Source: Chitinivibrionales bacterium
GTDB lineage: Bacteria; Fibrobacterota; Chitinivibrionia; Chitinivibrionales; WJMI01
Length of the DNA stretch: 35,496 bases
Direction of reading: 5' to 3'
Assembly (NCBI GenBank): GCA_014728015.1
Contig: WJMI01000180.1
Coordinates: 1 to 35,496 of the forward strand
Shown piece after piece: positions 26,344 through 35,496 of the stretch. Made by a program: the position numbers and the translations under genes. How positions within the stretch are numbered: the first letter of the stretch is position 1; each line of letters begins with the position of its first letter. The notes below the pieces were generated by a model. That model saw only the letters and a list, made by a program, of their open reading frames with translations. It was not told the DNA's origin and did no database searches.

Positions 26344-27435
26344 ATGAGAAAGACACCGGTACTGATACTGATTGCGGTCCTGTGTACCGCGGGCCTTGCC
26401 GCCAAACCCGAGCTTCAGCCGTACGGATTTCTCAAGGGCGATTTCTACTACGCCAGCAACAAAGTCGCATCGTGGCTGAACTCCACGCCGACTGCGGTGA
26501 CACAAGCGGTCGGTGATGGGCCTTCGACTATGGCGTTCAGCGCCGCGCACTCGCGTTTCGGGCTCACCGGCAGCGTTGACGTAGACCGCGTGACCATCGG
26601 GGGAAAACTGGAGCTCGACTTTTTCTCGGTTTACACCAACACCAACGCGAACGCGAACCCGCGCATGCGCCAGGCATACGCATGGGTACGGATGCGTAAG
26701 GGGCTGGAATTGCGCGCGGGCCAGCAGTGGGACGTGTTCTCGCCACTCAATCCGACGACCAATAACACCAATGCGAATATGTGGTATGTGGGCAACTACG
26801 GGTTCCGCCGTCCGATGTTTCAGCTCCTGTATACGCTTGACCTCGGCTCCGTGGTTCCCTGCATTCAGGTCTCCGCGGGTGAAGGCGCCAAGGAAGGCGA
26901 TGCAACGCTTGGCGGCGACAATCTGTCGCTCACGCCCATGCTGCAGGGACGGCTCAGTGCCGCAGTCGTGAAGATCGTCACTATCGGCGTGGCCGGGACC
27001 TATGCCGCGTTCGACAGCGATCGCGATCTGACCGCCGCCGGATTCAGCGCGGATCTCAACGCCGCTATTCACCGGCTGTTCGCGCTGAAAGGAGAGTTCT
27101 GTTTCGGGTCGAACCTCAACAACGCCAACATTTTTACCATTGGCGGGAGCGGCAGCGCGGATCACGCGGTGGAAAACATCGGGTTCTGGGTCAACGTTAT
27201 CTCCAAGCCCCTTGACTTTCTCCATGTGGCCGCGGGTGTCGGCCAGGAACAGATAATCAGCGAGATAGCCGCGGCAGACCTTGAGAAGAACTTCACCGTG
27301 TTTGGCGATCTGATAATTCCCATCGGCGAGCATTTCTCCCTTGCCGGTGAGTATCAGTTTATCCAGAGCTCGCCCAAGCAAGGCGATGCCGCCAACGCGA
27401 GTGTCGTGGATATTGCCGGAAAAATCTCGTTCTGA
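26344..27435 (+). CDS. Outer-membrane porin-like beta-barrel protein
   Basis: Signal peptide MRKTPVLILIAVLCTAGLAA, alternating beta-strand pattern, C-terminal Phe (VVDIAGKISF), strong SD GAAGGAGGAG. Confidence 0.75.
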   Translation: MRKTPVLILIAVLCTAGLAAKPELQPYGFLKGDFYYASNKVASWLNSTPTAVTQAVGDGPSTMAFSAAHSRFGLTGSVDVDRVTIGGKLELDFFSVYTNTNANANPRMRQAYAWVRMRKGLELRAGQQWDVFSPLNPTTNNTNANMWYVGNYGFRRPMFQLLYTLDLGSVVPCIQVSAGEGAKEGDATLGGDNLSLTPMLQGRLSAAVVKIVTIGVAGTYAAFDSDRDLTAAGFSADLNAAIHRLFALKGEFCFGSNLNNANIFTIGGSGSADHAVENIGFWVNVISKPLDFLHVAAGVGQEQIISEIAAADLEKNFTVFGDLIIPIGEHFSLAGEYQFIQSSPKQGDAANASVVDIAGKISF

Positions 27436-27480
27436 GCCAATAATCCGTCCCGCCGGCGGGACACAGCAGACACGGATGAA

Positions 27481-27528
27481 GGGCCGCGGAAACCGGTTTA
27501 TGGAGGGTTCCCGCGGCCCGTTTCTTTT
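27481..27528 (+). terminator. Rho-independent terminator downstream of the porin-like gene
   Basis: GGGCCGCGG...CCGCGGCCC 9-bp stem extended past one mismatch by AACC/GGTT, followed by GTTTCTTTT. Confidence 0.75.
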
Positions 27529-27552
27529 ACGAGCTTCTCAAAGTCAATCCGG

Positions 27553-27765
27553 CTACCACCATCTGCCGCGCTTCTGGTAGGTCGCGACAAACGTCTCGAT
27601 TGAGCGGTCATAGCTCTGCTCAACGTCGTTGGGGAAGAAGCAGGCGGGAAACTCGCCCATGCGCCAGTGGTACTGGATACATTCGCAACATATGCCTTTC
27701 CTGCTGCAGGGCTCGTAGGAGCAGTTGCAGCGTGACTTATTCTTGGCAACAGTGCATTCTCTCAT
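27553..27765 (-). CDS. DUF6485-like small Cys-rich protein
   Basis: [59 protein letters not shown]; start at 27765 with GGGAGGT SD. Confidence 0.75.
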   Translation of the reverse strand: MRECTVAKNKSRCNCSYEPCSRKGICCECIQYHWRMGEFPACFFPNDVEQSYDRSIETFVATYQKRGRWW

Positions 27766-27878
27766 GTGGGACCTCCCGCTAGAGTAGTGCTCGCGACTGC
27801 TTTGCGACACGCATCATACAGAAAATATGCCGATGCCACCCCTGCGCAACAGCGTGCAGTATCACGTATTTTTGCGGC

Positions 27879-28949
27879 ATGTCTTTTCGTACTGTGATCC
27901 GGGTGTGCCTGTGCGCTGTGCTGGCCGGGCGGCTCGGCCGGGCCCACGGGGCATCGTGTGGTGATGCCGTGCCGCCGATCGATTCCGGATGCGGAGCCGG
28001 GGGCGCGTATGCAGTTGCCGTTGATACTCTTGTCAACTGCCGGGGGACGCGCTACCCGACGTATGTTTGCCGGCCTGAAGGAGCGCGCGGGCCGCTCCCT
28101 CTTGTGTTCTTCCTGCATGGTCTGGGCACGAACAGTCCCGCCGCATACGATCATATCACGCGCCACCTTGCCGCGCGCGGATGCTGCGTTGTCATGCCGC
28201 ACTACCGGATATCGTCGTTTCCCGCGCAGCGGCGCACGTATCGCGGGATTTACAGGCGGATGCTGTGCGCGGCCGCGGAACTGGAACTGACCGTAGACAC
28301 GACCAGGATTGGCTTTGTGGGGCATTCATTCGGCGGCGCGGCCATCCCGGCCCTCGCGCTGCGGCTTCTCACTCAGCGCGGATGGGGCGCGCGCGCTGCG
28401 TTCATGTACATCATGGCGCCGCACTTCGTATTCGGCATCACGGAGAAGGAGCTTCGGGAGTTTCCTTCGCATGTGAAGATGCTTGTGCAGGTCTACGAAG
28501 AAGATGACTGCAATGATCACAAAATAGCGAGTCACCTGTTCGAGACCATTGGTGTCCCTGACAGCGCGAAGGGGTACATGATGCTTGTGAGTGATTCCTC
28601 GGCCGCGGTTGGATGCAGGCTGTGTGCCGATCATTCAACACCGTGCGGGCCGGGGGACGAGCTCGGGGAGATTGACGGGCTTGACTACTACGGCGTATAC
28701 CGCCCGCTGGATGCGCTGGCCGCATGTACCTTTTCCGGAAAAGGCGGCTGCCGGGATGCCGCTCTCAAAACAGAGGATGAACGGTATTTCATGGGGGTAT
28801 GGCAGGACGGGCGCCCGGTACGCCCGGCTTTCGTGAGCGATAGACCCGAAGTCCGCGCGCCGAGAGAGCAGTTCTTCTTTCACTGGGAGCATCCCTGGAA
28901 CCCGTTTCACCCGACCCGACGGCGACGGCGGTTCTTGATGCGATGGTAG
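27879..28949 (+). CDS. Exported alpha/beta hydrolase-fold protein
   Basis: LPLVFFLHGLGTNSPAAYDHITRHLAARGCCVVMPHYR and nucleophile elbow IGFVGHSFGGAAIPALAL; N-terminal signal-like segment. Confidence 0.75.
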   Translation: MSFRTVIRVCLCAVLAGRLGRAHGASCGDAVPPIDSGCGAGGAYAVAVDTLVNCRGTRYPTYVCRPEGARGPLPLVFFLHGLGTNSPAAYDHITRHLAARGCCVVMPHYRISSFPAQRRTYRGIYRRMLCAAAELELTVDTTRIGFVGHSFGGAAIPALALRLLTQRGWGARAAFMYIMAPHFVFGITEKELREFPSHVKMLVQVYEEDDCNDHKIASHLFETIGVPDSAKGYMMLVSDSSAAVGCRLCADHSTPCGPGDELGEIDGLDYYGVYRPLDALAACTFSGKGGCRDAALKTEDERYFMGVWQDGRPVRPAFVSDRPEVRAPREQFFFHWEHPWNPFHPTRRRRRFLMRW

Positions 28950-29049
28950 CCTGTCCCCAATTGGCAGAACCCCAACAGCAACCCTCATCAGCCTCTTCCT
29001 TCCAAATATCATATTTTTTTACGGAATACACGGAAAGGAGCCAAGGGGA

Positions 29050-30336
29050 ATGGCCGCCCGCGCGCGAAAGAGCATAGTACTGGCTGCTGTACTTGCAGCA
29101 GGGACATGCCTGCCTGCCCCTGCCGCAACCTGGTGCGCGTTTTCCCTGCGCGCGTTCGCACAGCGGCACGCGACATGCGCGGAAAAAACACCGTGCCGGG
29201 AGGAGCTTCAGCACTGCGGCGGCATTACCAGGCTCATGGGGTATGTTGTCGATGCCGAACATCGCGATATCCTCCTTGTCGGTCGCGCGGTGCCCGGACG
29301 GCCCGCCGCACGCACGGAGGATTTTGTGGTAGCGCTGCGCAATGCATACCTGAAATACGCGAAGCGCAAAGGCAACACCATGCTGTATGCGGCGCCGACA
29401 TGTTCCATTGATCCTGACCCCCGCATGCTCAAGAAGCTTGCCGGGATTGGCCAGAGGATCATGGGCAAACAGCTTTCCGAAGAAGAATTCGGCGAGGTGG
29501 TCGATGCGTGGAAAAAGACCTGCCGCGCGCCGCAGACGGTCCGGATACTGGGCATTCCCAGGAACACGCGCTTTGCCCGGGTCATGGTGGATGCAGACTA
29601 CCAGCTCAAGAAGCTCGTTGACGGGAGCGACACTCTTTCAATTCCCGGATTTTCCAGCCATACACACATGATTCTGAATCAGTCGAAAAAGGAATTTCTG
29701 GCAGGCACGCCCCTGTCGGCACGCCCCTCCATGCTCAACCGGTACTGGTTTACGCCCGGCACTCTGCACGCCGAACACGATGGCGGTACCGTGCTTCTGC
29801 GGAGCTGCGCTGTCGAAGTGCTTACCGAAGAGGAAATGCTGGCGGCGCGCGGCGAGCGTACACAGACCGGCCGTGCCGATGCGCTTGCCGCGAAGTTCGC
29901 AAGTGACTTCGGCGCGCATTTTGGCGACATCGCCGCGAAACGCGCCATCTATCTGGAGTTGGAGAACCTGTATCGGTTTGTTCTGGCGGCGCAAATCATG
30001 AAAGAGCAAGACGCCCTTACGACGGCGGGTTTTGAGGCCGGCTACCTGCTTGAGGATCTCCCGGTGCGCGAAGTGAAAGTCGCGGGGAGCGTTCCGGGAT
30101 GGTCCAGCTATGCGTATGAAACAAGCGAGCGTCCTGAGAACGGCGGCAAGCGGGTTGCCACGTTCAGGATTCCCTCGTGCGGCGGCGTGAGCATGGACAT
30201 CCGGGTGACCGATAAGGTGCTGGTGCGGGAGAAAAACAGGGCCATGAGCCGCCTTGGCAAGGAAGCTGTCTCAAACAGGCCGTCCGGTACGAGCCTGTCA
30301 TGGGAATTTAGGGCGCCGGCCGGCATAGAGAAGTAG
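29050..30336 (+). CDS. DUF1598-like exported protein
   Basis: HCGGITRLMGYVVDAEHRDILLVGRAVPGRPAARTEDFVVALRNAY, TCSIDPDPRMLKKL, QTVRILGIPRNTRFARVMVDADYQLKKL fit the DUF1598 pattern. AAGGAG upstream. Confidence 0.7.
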   Translation: MAARARKSIVLAAVLAAGTCLPAPAATWCAFSLRAFAQRHATCAEKTPCREELQHCGGITRLMGYVVDAEHRDILLVGRAVPGRPAARTEDFVVALRNAYLKYAKRKGNTMLYAAPTCSIDPDPRMLKKLAGIGQRIMGKQLSEEEFGEVVDAWKKTCRAPQTVRILGIPRNTRFARVMVDADYQLKKLVDGSDTLSIPGFSSHTHMILNQSKKEFLAGTPLSARPSMLNRYWFTPGTLHAEHDGGTVLLRSCAVEVLTEEEMLAARGERTQTGRADALAAKFASDFGAHFGDIAAKRAIYLELENLYRFVLAAQIMKEQDALTTAGFEAGYLLEDLPVREVKVAGSVPGWSSYAYETSERPENGGKRVATFRIPSCGGVSMDIRVTDKVLVREKNRAMSRLGKEAVSNRPSGTSLSWEFRAPAGIEK

Positions 30337-30519
30337 GGCAGTACAGGGCTGATGCGGTATCTTGACAGAAAGATATCTCCATGCCTACCCAAAGCGAGCC
30401 ACCCCGGCAAATTCCCTGCCCGGCGCCACTGCTTTCGTATCTACCTCCAAATCAAAACGTTAGGCTTTCAGGTAGGCCGAGGCGTACTGGCTGAAGGCCC
30501 GGCAAGATCAGAAACACTA

Positions 30520-30548
30520 TTGACATATTGAAGAATCGCGCTTACATT
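30520..30548 (+). promoter_or_regulatory. Sigma70-like promoter candidate for the giant secreted protein
   Basis: TTGACA (30520-30525), 17-nt spacer, TACATT (30543-30548), about 100 nt upstream of the ATG at 30650. Confidence 0.5.
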
Positions 30549-30649
30549 ATAGAGGCTGCTCTGGACCCCGTCACGGCTCCGATACGTGTCTCTGCCGGAC
30601 CCCCATCCGGCGGAATCGGCGCCAAAACAGCAATCGTCAGCGGAACGGA

Positions 30650-33600
30650 ATGACACACACAGTTCCCAAGGCCTGCGGGGTGCATACCGCCTGCGCGGGA
30701 GTACATCTCCTGGTCCGCAGTGCGCTTCTCCTGCTGATTGGCGGAGTGATGTTCTTTGCGGCATCCGCTCCGCCCGTGGCTGATGCCGGACCGGATCAGA
30801 CCGTTGCCGCACATGACAGTGTTGTGCTCGACGGGTCTTCGAGCTACGACCCCGACTCCGATCCCATGACCTTCCAATGGACCCAGGTGAACGGGCGGCC
30901 GCTAGCTATCAACAATCCAACGGCCCCAATCGCATCGTTTGATGCATCCGAAGTACTCGGGCTGGACTCCGTGTTTATCGAGCTCGAGGTGACTGGCGGC
31001 GGCCAGAGCGACAAGGACACTGTTACGGTGTATGTCAGCGAGCCGGACGGGTGGGCCGCGTTTGCAAACGGCGGCGATGTGTACGTCTGCCGGCTCGGCG
31101 GGACGGCGAGCAAGCTCTACAGCACCGGTACGGTCAGCCATGCCTGCTGGTCCGCGCAGGGGAAATACATCTATTTCATCAGAACGGATCCGAGTCCCGA
31201 CGAGATCTGGGTGATGAACAACGACGGGTCCAACCCGAAGAAGCTTTGCGATGCGAATAATACCGGCTACTGTCCGATAGGATCCTACCGCCCTGATGCT
31301 GAATACGTTCTGTACCTCGACACCGGCGCGAAAAAATTCTACAAGGTCAGCGCTGCTGACGGCACCAAAACCCTGATCCACACCGAGTCCTCGTCGATTA
31401 CCTGGGAAGGTGAAATAGGTATCAGCAGGGACGGTACCCGTATGGCGGCGCGGGGAAGCCACGACCTGCACGCGATCACTGTCGGCAGTCCGTCAAGCAC
31501 GGTCGTGTACAAATACGGCCAGTGCTCGGCCGGCATCTCGCCCAGCGGCGAGCTGCTCACGCAAAACGTGACCGGCCACAAAATCCTCGTCATACATGGC
31601 TGGCCCGCCGGAGGGGTTGACACACTCCATAACCCCGACACCAGCAGTCTCCAGTGGGACAACCAGAAGTTTGTCGAAAACAGCAACAACTATATCGTCT
31701 GGATGCTCAACCAGGGCGGCCCGCGCATCGGCATCAATCATGTACCTGCCGACAGTTGTATCACCATCTGTAACATGACCTCCGACTATCCTGACTTCAT
31801 ATTCGGCGATCTGCCTTCATCCTCGGCGCCGCAGATCTCGATAACCTCCCCAGTCGACGGCGCCCAATGTACCGAGGGTGATAACATCACGATCGAGGCG
31901 GGCGTCACGGCAAACGGACACACCGTCGACAGTGTGGTCTTCTTTGAGGGCGCCAACCGGCTGGGCGCAGATGCCGCTCCCGCATACTCATACACCTGGA
32001 CAAGCGTTTCTGCGGGTGACTACTCGCTGGGCGCGGTCGTACACTATGACGGCTCCGGGAGCGGGAATTCCGCACCGGTTGACATTGCGGTCAATCCGGA
32101 GCCGCCGCCCGCGATCGATTTCAGCGGCACGCCGCAGAGCGGGGCACACCCGCTCGAAGTCACATTTGGCGCGACCAACACGGGCGGTACCGTGAGCTCG
32201 TGGTCGTGGGATTTCGGGGACGGCGCTTCCAGCACGGCGCAGAACCCGACGCATACGTACAATTTACCCGGCACGTACACTGTGTCGCTGACAGCCACTG
32301 GCCCGGGCGGCAATGATACTGAAACCAAAGAGGGCTACATTGCCGCCGCATGGCGCATCATGCCCCTGGGCGATTCCAATACCCGCGGCAAGGGCGGATA
32401 CGAGTACCGGTCGAGTCTCCGCGATGCGCTTATCGCCGACGGCTATCCCGCGGCAATGCTTGACTATATCGGATCGGGTGTTAGCGCGGGCGGGGCGCAT
32501 GGTCCCGGGCCCGATGCGGACACGGAGTACACGCAGGCGCAGAAAGATGTCCTCGGTAACGATCTCGAGCATGAAGGATGGGGGGGGTATGTCATCGACG
32601 GGAACGGGTTTTCCGCCGACGGTATCAAGGAGAACGTCGACACGTGGCTCACCGCAAGCGACCCGGACATTGTCATCCTCATGATCGGCACCAATGACAT
32701 CGCAAAAGATCTGTCCGGCGATATGGTGACCAGGCTCTCCGGGCTCATCGACCAGATTACCGCCCATTCGTCATTCACCGACGGCCGTTCCTATCTCATG
32801 ATCGGCTCGATTCCGCCAATCGTGAATGCATCCCAGCATGAAAAGGCCGTGATGTACAACAGCCAGATTCCCTCGCTTGTGCTTCAGAAAGTGCAGGCCG
32901 GGAAGAATGTATCATTTGTCGATTTGTACAGCGCGGTCGATGTTTCCTCCGACATGCAGGACAACCTGCACCCCAACAGTTCCGGGTACGCAAATATCGG
33001 CAGCATGCTGTACGGGTTCATGCACTCGCCTCTGGCCCGCAACAATCCGCCTTCCATCGTCCTGACAGCGCCGGCTGACAGCTCTCTGTTCGACGGCGGC
33101 GCAGACGTAGACCTGTCCGCCGATTCGTACGATTCCGACGGCAACGTGGTCAAGGTTGAGTTCTTTGAAGGTACGACCAAGCTCGGCGAGGACCTTGACG
33201 GTGGCAACGGGTGGGGCCTGACATGGTCATCCGTGCCGTGCGGGGAATATTCCCTGACGGCGCACGCCACGGATGATTCCGGTTATACCACGAAATCACC
33301 TGCCATTGTACTCACGGTCAACACGCCGCCGGTCCTGAGTGCGATAGGAAACCGGAGTGGCGATGAAACGCTACTCTTACGTTTCGGCGTGAAGGCGACT
33401 GACAGCGACGGTCACGCCCTTACGCTGGATGCCGCGGGAATGCCTGCCGGCGCATCGTTTGTCGATCATGGCAACGACTCGGGTACATTCTCCTGGACGC
33501 CGGCGTACAGCGATTCCGGACAGCATACTGTCACTTTTTCGGCAAGCGATGGCGGCCTGTCGGATGAAGAGACGGTCACCATCACGGTGGCAAACGTGAA

Positions 33601-35095
33601 TCGAGCTCCGGTGATTGTCACAGTCGCCGACCAGCAGGTTGATGAAATGGTCGCATTGTCATTTGATATTGAGGCGAACGATGATGACGGTGATGCGGTT
33701 TCGCTCGCCGCATTTGACAAACCCGCCGATGCGACCGTGACCGATCAGGGCGGGGGCACATGGCGGTTCGATTGGACACCGACCTATAGCGACTCAGGAA
33801 CGTATGAAATGCTGTTTGTGGTGAGTGACTATTCTCTCTCGGATACCGATTCGGTGACTATCAGAGTCAACAATGACAACCGCATACCGGTCGCCCAAGA
33901 CGACGGCTACACAATCGACGAAGACGAGGTTCTGACCGTGCCTGCCGCGGGGGTGCTCCAGAATGACATTGATGCCGACGGCGACGGGTTGAGTGCGAGG
34001 CTCGATTCCGCAATGGAAAGGGGCAGCCTCGTGCTCGACAGCGATGGATCATTCAGCTATGAGCCAGAAGATGACTACCATGGCATCGTTTCGTTTACCT
34101 ACAATGCCTATGACGGCATCGATAGCTCTGCTACCCCCGCGCTGGTGATCGTAACCGTAACATCGATAAACGATGCGCCCGTCGCCGCCGACGATGCCTA
34201 CGCGATCGACAACAGGACCAACCTGATAGTTGATGCCGCTGACGGCGTGCTGGACAACGATACGGATGTTGAAGACGATCCGCTGAGCGCCGCCCTCGAG
34301 ACCGACGTGGACACGGGCATACTCACGCTGAACAGCGACGGCTCATTCGCCTACTCGCCGACCGTGGGAGTTGTCGGTGATGTGACGTTTTCTTATCAGG
34401 CCGGCGATGGGGATGCCGTGTCCAATGTCGCGACCGTCACTATCTCCGTGAGCTCCGGCAACACGGCGCCCTCGCTTGCACCCACGGCCGATGCCGAAGC
34501 ATTCGCGGATGAAACATTCGGCATGACCGTTGATGCAAGCGATGCCGAGGATGACGATTTGACCTACACGCTTGTCGATGCGCCCGACGGCATGACCATC
34601 AACGATGGCAGCGGTGAAATCTCGTGGCTTCCCGGGGAAAGCGATGCCGGGCCGCACACCATAATCGTAGAAGTGGCGGATATCGAGTCCGCCGCCGACC
34701 GCGACACGTTTGTGGTCACAGTAAAGCTTCCCACCTCGGCTGCTGTGGTGGACAATACCGGCACACACATCGCAAAGACTTCCCGCGATCTTCGCGCGGC
34801 GCCAAACCCGGCAGGCGGCAGAGACGAAGTGCACTTTGCATTTACTGCCGGCAGGAATGTAGACGGCCGGATCGTAATCCGCAATTCCCTGGGCGAGATG
34901 GTGTTCGACCGCTCGTATGTGTTTAGGCTCAATGGTGCTTTGTCCCGCGAGTTCGTGTTCGGCCCGTGGGACCTGCGCGACCGTGCGGGACGCCGCGTCG
35001 GGCCGGGGACCTACCTGGTAATTCTCAGACTGAGCGGCATGGATGATGGCTCGGCTGAAATTCTGCGTTGCCGTTTCGGGGTCAAGGCGGAGTAG
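30650..35095 (+). CDS. Multidomain secreted protein: PKD-like, TolB-like propeller, Ig-like, PKD, SGNH/GDSL esterase, Ig/cadherin-like and VCBS-like repeats, FlgD-like C-terminal domain
   Basis: PVADAGPDQTVAAHDSVVLDGSSSYDPDSD; EIWVMNNDGSNPKKL; VSSWSWDFGDGASSTAQNPTHTYNLPGTYTVSLTATGPGG; SGNH blocks GDSNTRG, GTNDIA and DNLHPNSSGY; PVAQDDGYTIDEDEVLTVPAAGVLQNDIDADGDGL; C-terminal NPAGGRDEVHFAF...GPGTYLVILRL. Confidence 0.85.
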   Translation: MTHTVPKACGVHTACAGVHLLVRSALLLLIGGVMFFAASAPPVADAGPDQTVAAHDSVVLDGSSSYDPDSDPMTFQWTQVNGRPLAINNPTAPIASFDASEVLGLDSVFIELEVTGGGQSDKDTVTVYVSEPDGWAAFANGGDVYVCRLGGTASKLYSTGTVSHACWSAQGKYIYFIRTDPSPDEIWVMNNDGSNPKKLCDANNTGYCPIGSYRPDAEYVLYLDTGAKKFYKVSAADGTKTLIHTESSSITWEGEIGISRDGTRMAARGSHDLHAITVGSPSSTVVYKYGQCSAGISPSGELLTQNVTGHKILVIHGWPAGGVDTLHNPDTSSLQWDNQKFVENSNNYIVWMLNQGGPRIGINHVPADSCITICNMTSDYPDFIFGDLPSSSAPQISITSPVDGAQCTEGDNITIEAGVTANGHTVDSVVFFEGANRLGADAAPAYSYTWTSVSAGDYSLGAVVHYDGSGSGNSAPVDIAVNPEPPPAIDFSGTPQSGAHPLEVTFGATNTGGTVSSWSWDFGDGASSTAQNPTHTYNLPGTYTVSLTATGPGGNDTETKEGYIAAAWRIMPLGDSNTRGKGGYEYRSSLRDALIADGYPAAMLDYIGSGVSAGGAHGPGPDADTEYTQAQKDVLGNDLEHEGWGGYVIDGNGFSADGIKENVDTWLTASDPDIVILMIGTNDIAKDLSGDMVTRLSGLIDQITAHSSFTDGRSYLMIGSIPPIVNASQHEKAVMYNSQIPSLVLQKVQAGKNVSFVDLYSAVDVSSDMQDNLHPNSSGYANIGSMLYGFMHSPLARNNPPSIVLTAPADSSLFDGGADVDLSADSYDSDGNVVKVEFFEGTTKLGEDLDGGNGWGLTWSSVPCGEYSLTAHATDDSGYTTKSPAIVLTVNTPPVLSAIGNRSGDETLLLRFGVKATDSDGHALTLDAAGMPAGASFVDHGNDSGTFSWTPAYSDSGQHTVTFSASDGGLSDEETVTITVANVNRAPVIVTVADQQVDEMVALSFDIEANDDDGDAVSLAAFDKPADATVTDQGGGTWRFDWTPTYSDSGTYEMLFVVSDYSLSDTDSVTIRVNNDNRIPVAQDDGYTIDEDEVLTVPAAGVLQNDIDADGDGLSARLDSAMERGSLVLDSDGSFSYEPEDDYHGIVSFTYNAYDGIDSSATPALVIVTVTSINDAPVAADDAYAIDNRTNLIVDAADGVLDNDTDVEDDPLSAALETDVDTGILTLNSDGSFAYSPTVGVVGDVTFSYQAGDGDAVSNVATVTISVSSGNTAPSLAPTADAEAFADETFGMTVDASDAEDDDLTYTLVDAPDGMTINDGSGEISWLPGESDAGPHTIIVEVADIESAADRDTFVVTVKLPTSAAVVDNTGTHIAKTSRDLRAAPNPAGGRDEVHFAFTAGRNVDGRIVIRNSLGEMVFDRSYVFRLNGALSREFVFGPWDLRDRAGRRVGPGTYLVILRLSGMDDGSAEILRCRFGVKAE

Positions 35096-35261
35096 CATTC
35101 GCCGCAATGCTATCGTGATCCTTGTGCAATTCCTGCCGCTCAGTTTTGCTGCTCTGGAACAACGCACCATTCCTGAGAAATGAACTTCTCTGCCGCCTCT
35201 TACCACTAGATTATAAGGGGATGTGCTTTCTCTACTCTGTCGGCATAATCAGGGGAATCCC

Positions 35262-35496
35262 ATGATACGATCCTTGTTGGCAAGAACGCTGGTCGCAATA
35301 ATATCTGCTGCAGCAGCCGCCATTTCCGCCGATAATCCCGCGGTCGAGCGCAACGCGCGGTTTGGCAGGGGGATAAACCTGGGCAATGCGCTCGAAGCGC
35401 CCAACGAGGGGGAGTGGGGGGTTACGCTCGAAGAAAGCTACTTCTCGATTATCGCCGATGCCGGCTTCGACGGCGTCCGGATTCCGGTGCGGTGGA
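35262..35496 (+). CDS. GH5-family endoglucanase-like, N-terminal part only (truncated by window end)
   Basis: Manual translation MIRSLLARTLVAIISAAAAAISADNPAVERNARFGRGINLGNALEAPNEGEWGVTLEESYFSIIADAGFDGVRIPVRW; GINLGNALEAP and FDGVRIPVRW are GH5 hallmarks. Absent from the ORF track because it is open at the end. Confidence 0.85.
   Translation, partial: MIRSLLARTLVAIISAAAAAISADNPAVERNARFGRGINLGNALEAPNEGEWGVTLEESYFSIIADAGFDGVRIPVRW

Noticed and set aside
26218-27381. Minus-strand 387-aa ORF
   Set aside because: Shadow of the porin-like gene, which has a signal peptide, strong SD and terminator.
1-35496. tRNA, rRNA, CRISPR arrays, transposases, phage genes
   Set aside because: No TPsiC-like GGTTCGA contexts in intergenic gaps, no regularly spaced identical repeats, and no transposase or phage motifs in the ORFs; a tRNAscan/Infernal run would be needed to exclude small RNAs.

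Overview
This is a GC-rich bacterial chromosomal window, fully coding-dense, with no tRNA, rRNA, CRISPR or transposase recognised by eye. From left to right it holds: (i) a polytopic GT39/ArnT-like membrane protein; (ii) a putative sugar-catabolism cluster of DeoR regulator, SorE-like Zn-dehydrogenase, PHP-domain protein and L-fucose-isomerase-like enzyme, followed by a YkgJ-like Cys-cluster protein; (iii) a giant ~1600-aa exported TPR protein on the minus strand; (iv) a 110-aa protein that looks like Ub-Mut7-C/Mut7-C with its nuclease core missing in frame; (v) a GH94-like phosphorylase and a YedF-like protein on the minus strand; (vi) an orphan 105-aa FlgC-like mini-protein; (vii) an alkaline phosphatase, a small exported protein and an orphan TupA-like binding protein; (viii) a hypF-hypC-hypD-hypE cluster with no hypA/hypB or hydrogenase in the window; (ix) a porin-like protein, a DUF6485-like Cys-rich protein, an alpha/beta hydrolase and a DUF1598-like protein; (x) a 1481-aa multidomain secreted SGNH esterase-like protein with a FlgD-like C-terminus; and (xi) the start of a GH5 cellulase cut by the window end. 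The most interesting non-genic signals are a TGTGA-N6-TCACA palindrome upstream of hypF, two related inverted-repeat elements overlapping gene ends inside the hyp cluster, and an intrinsic terminator for the minus strand embedded in the last codons and stop of the opposing ykgJ-like gene. Family names come from motif recognition, not database searches. The lineage may be FCB/Fibrobacterota-like (FlgD-like C-terminus, giant TPR protein), but this is only a guess.
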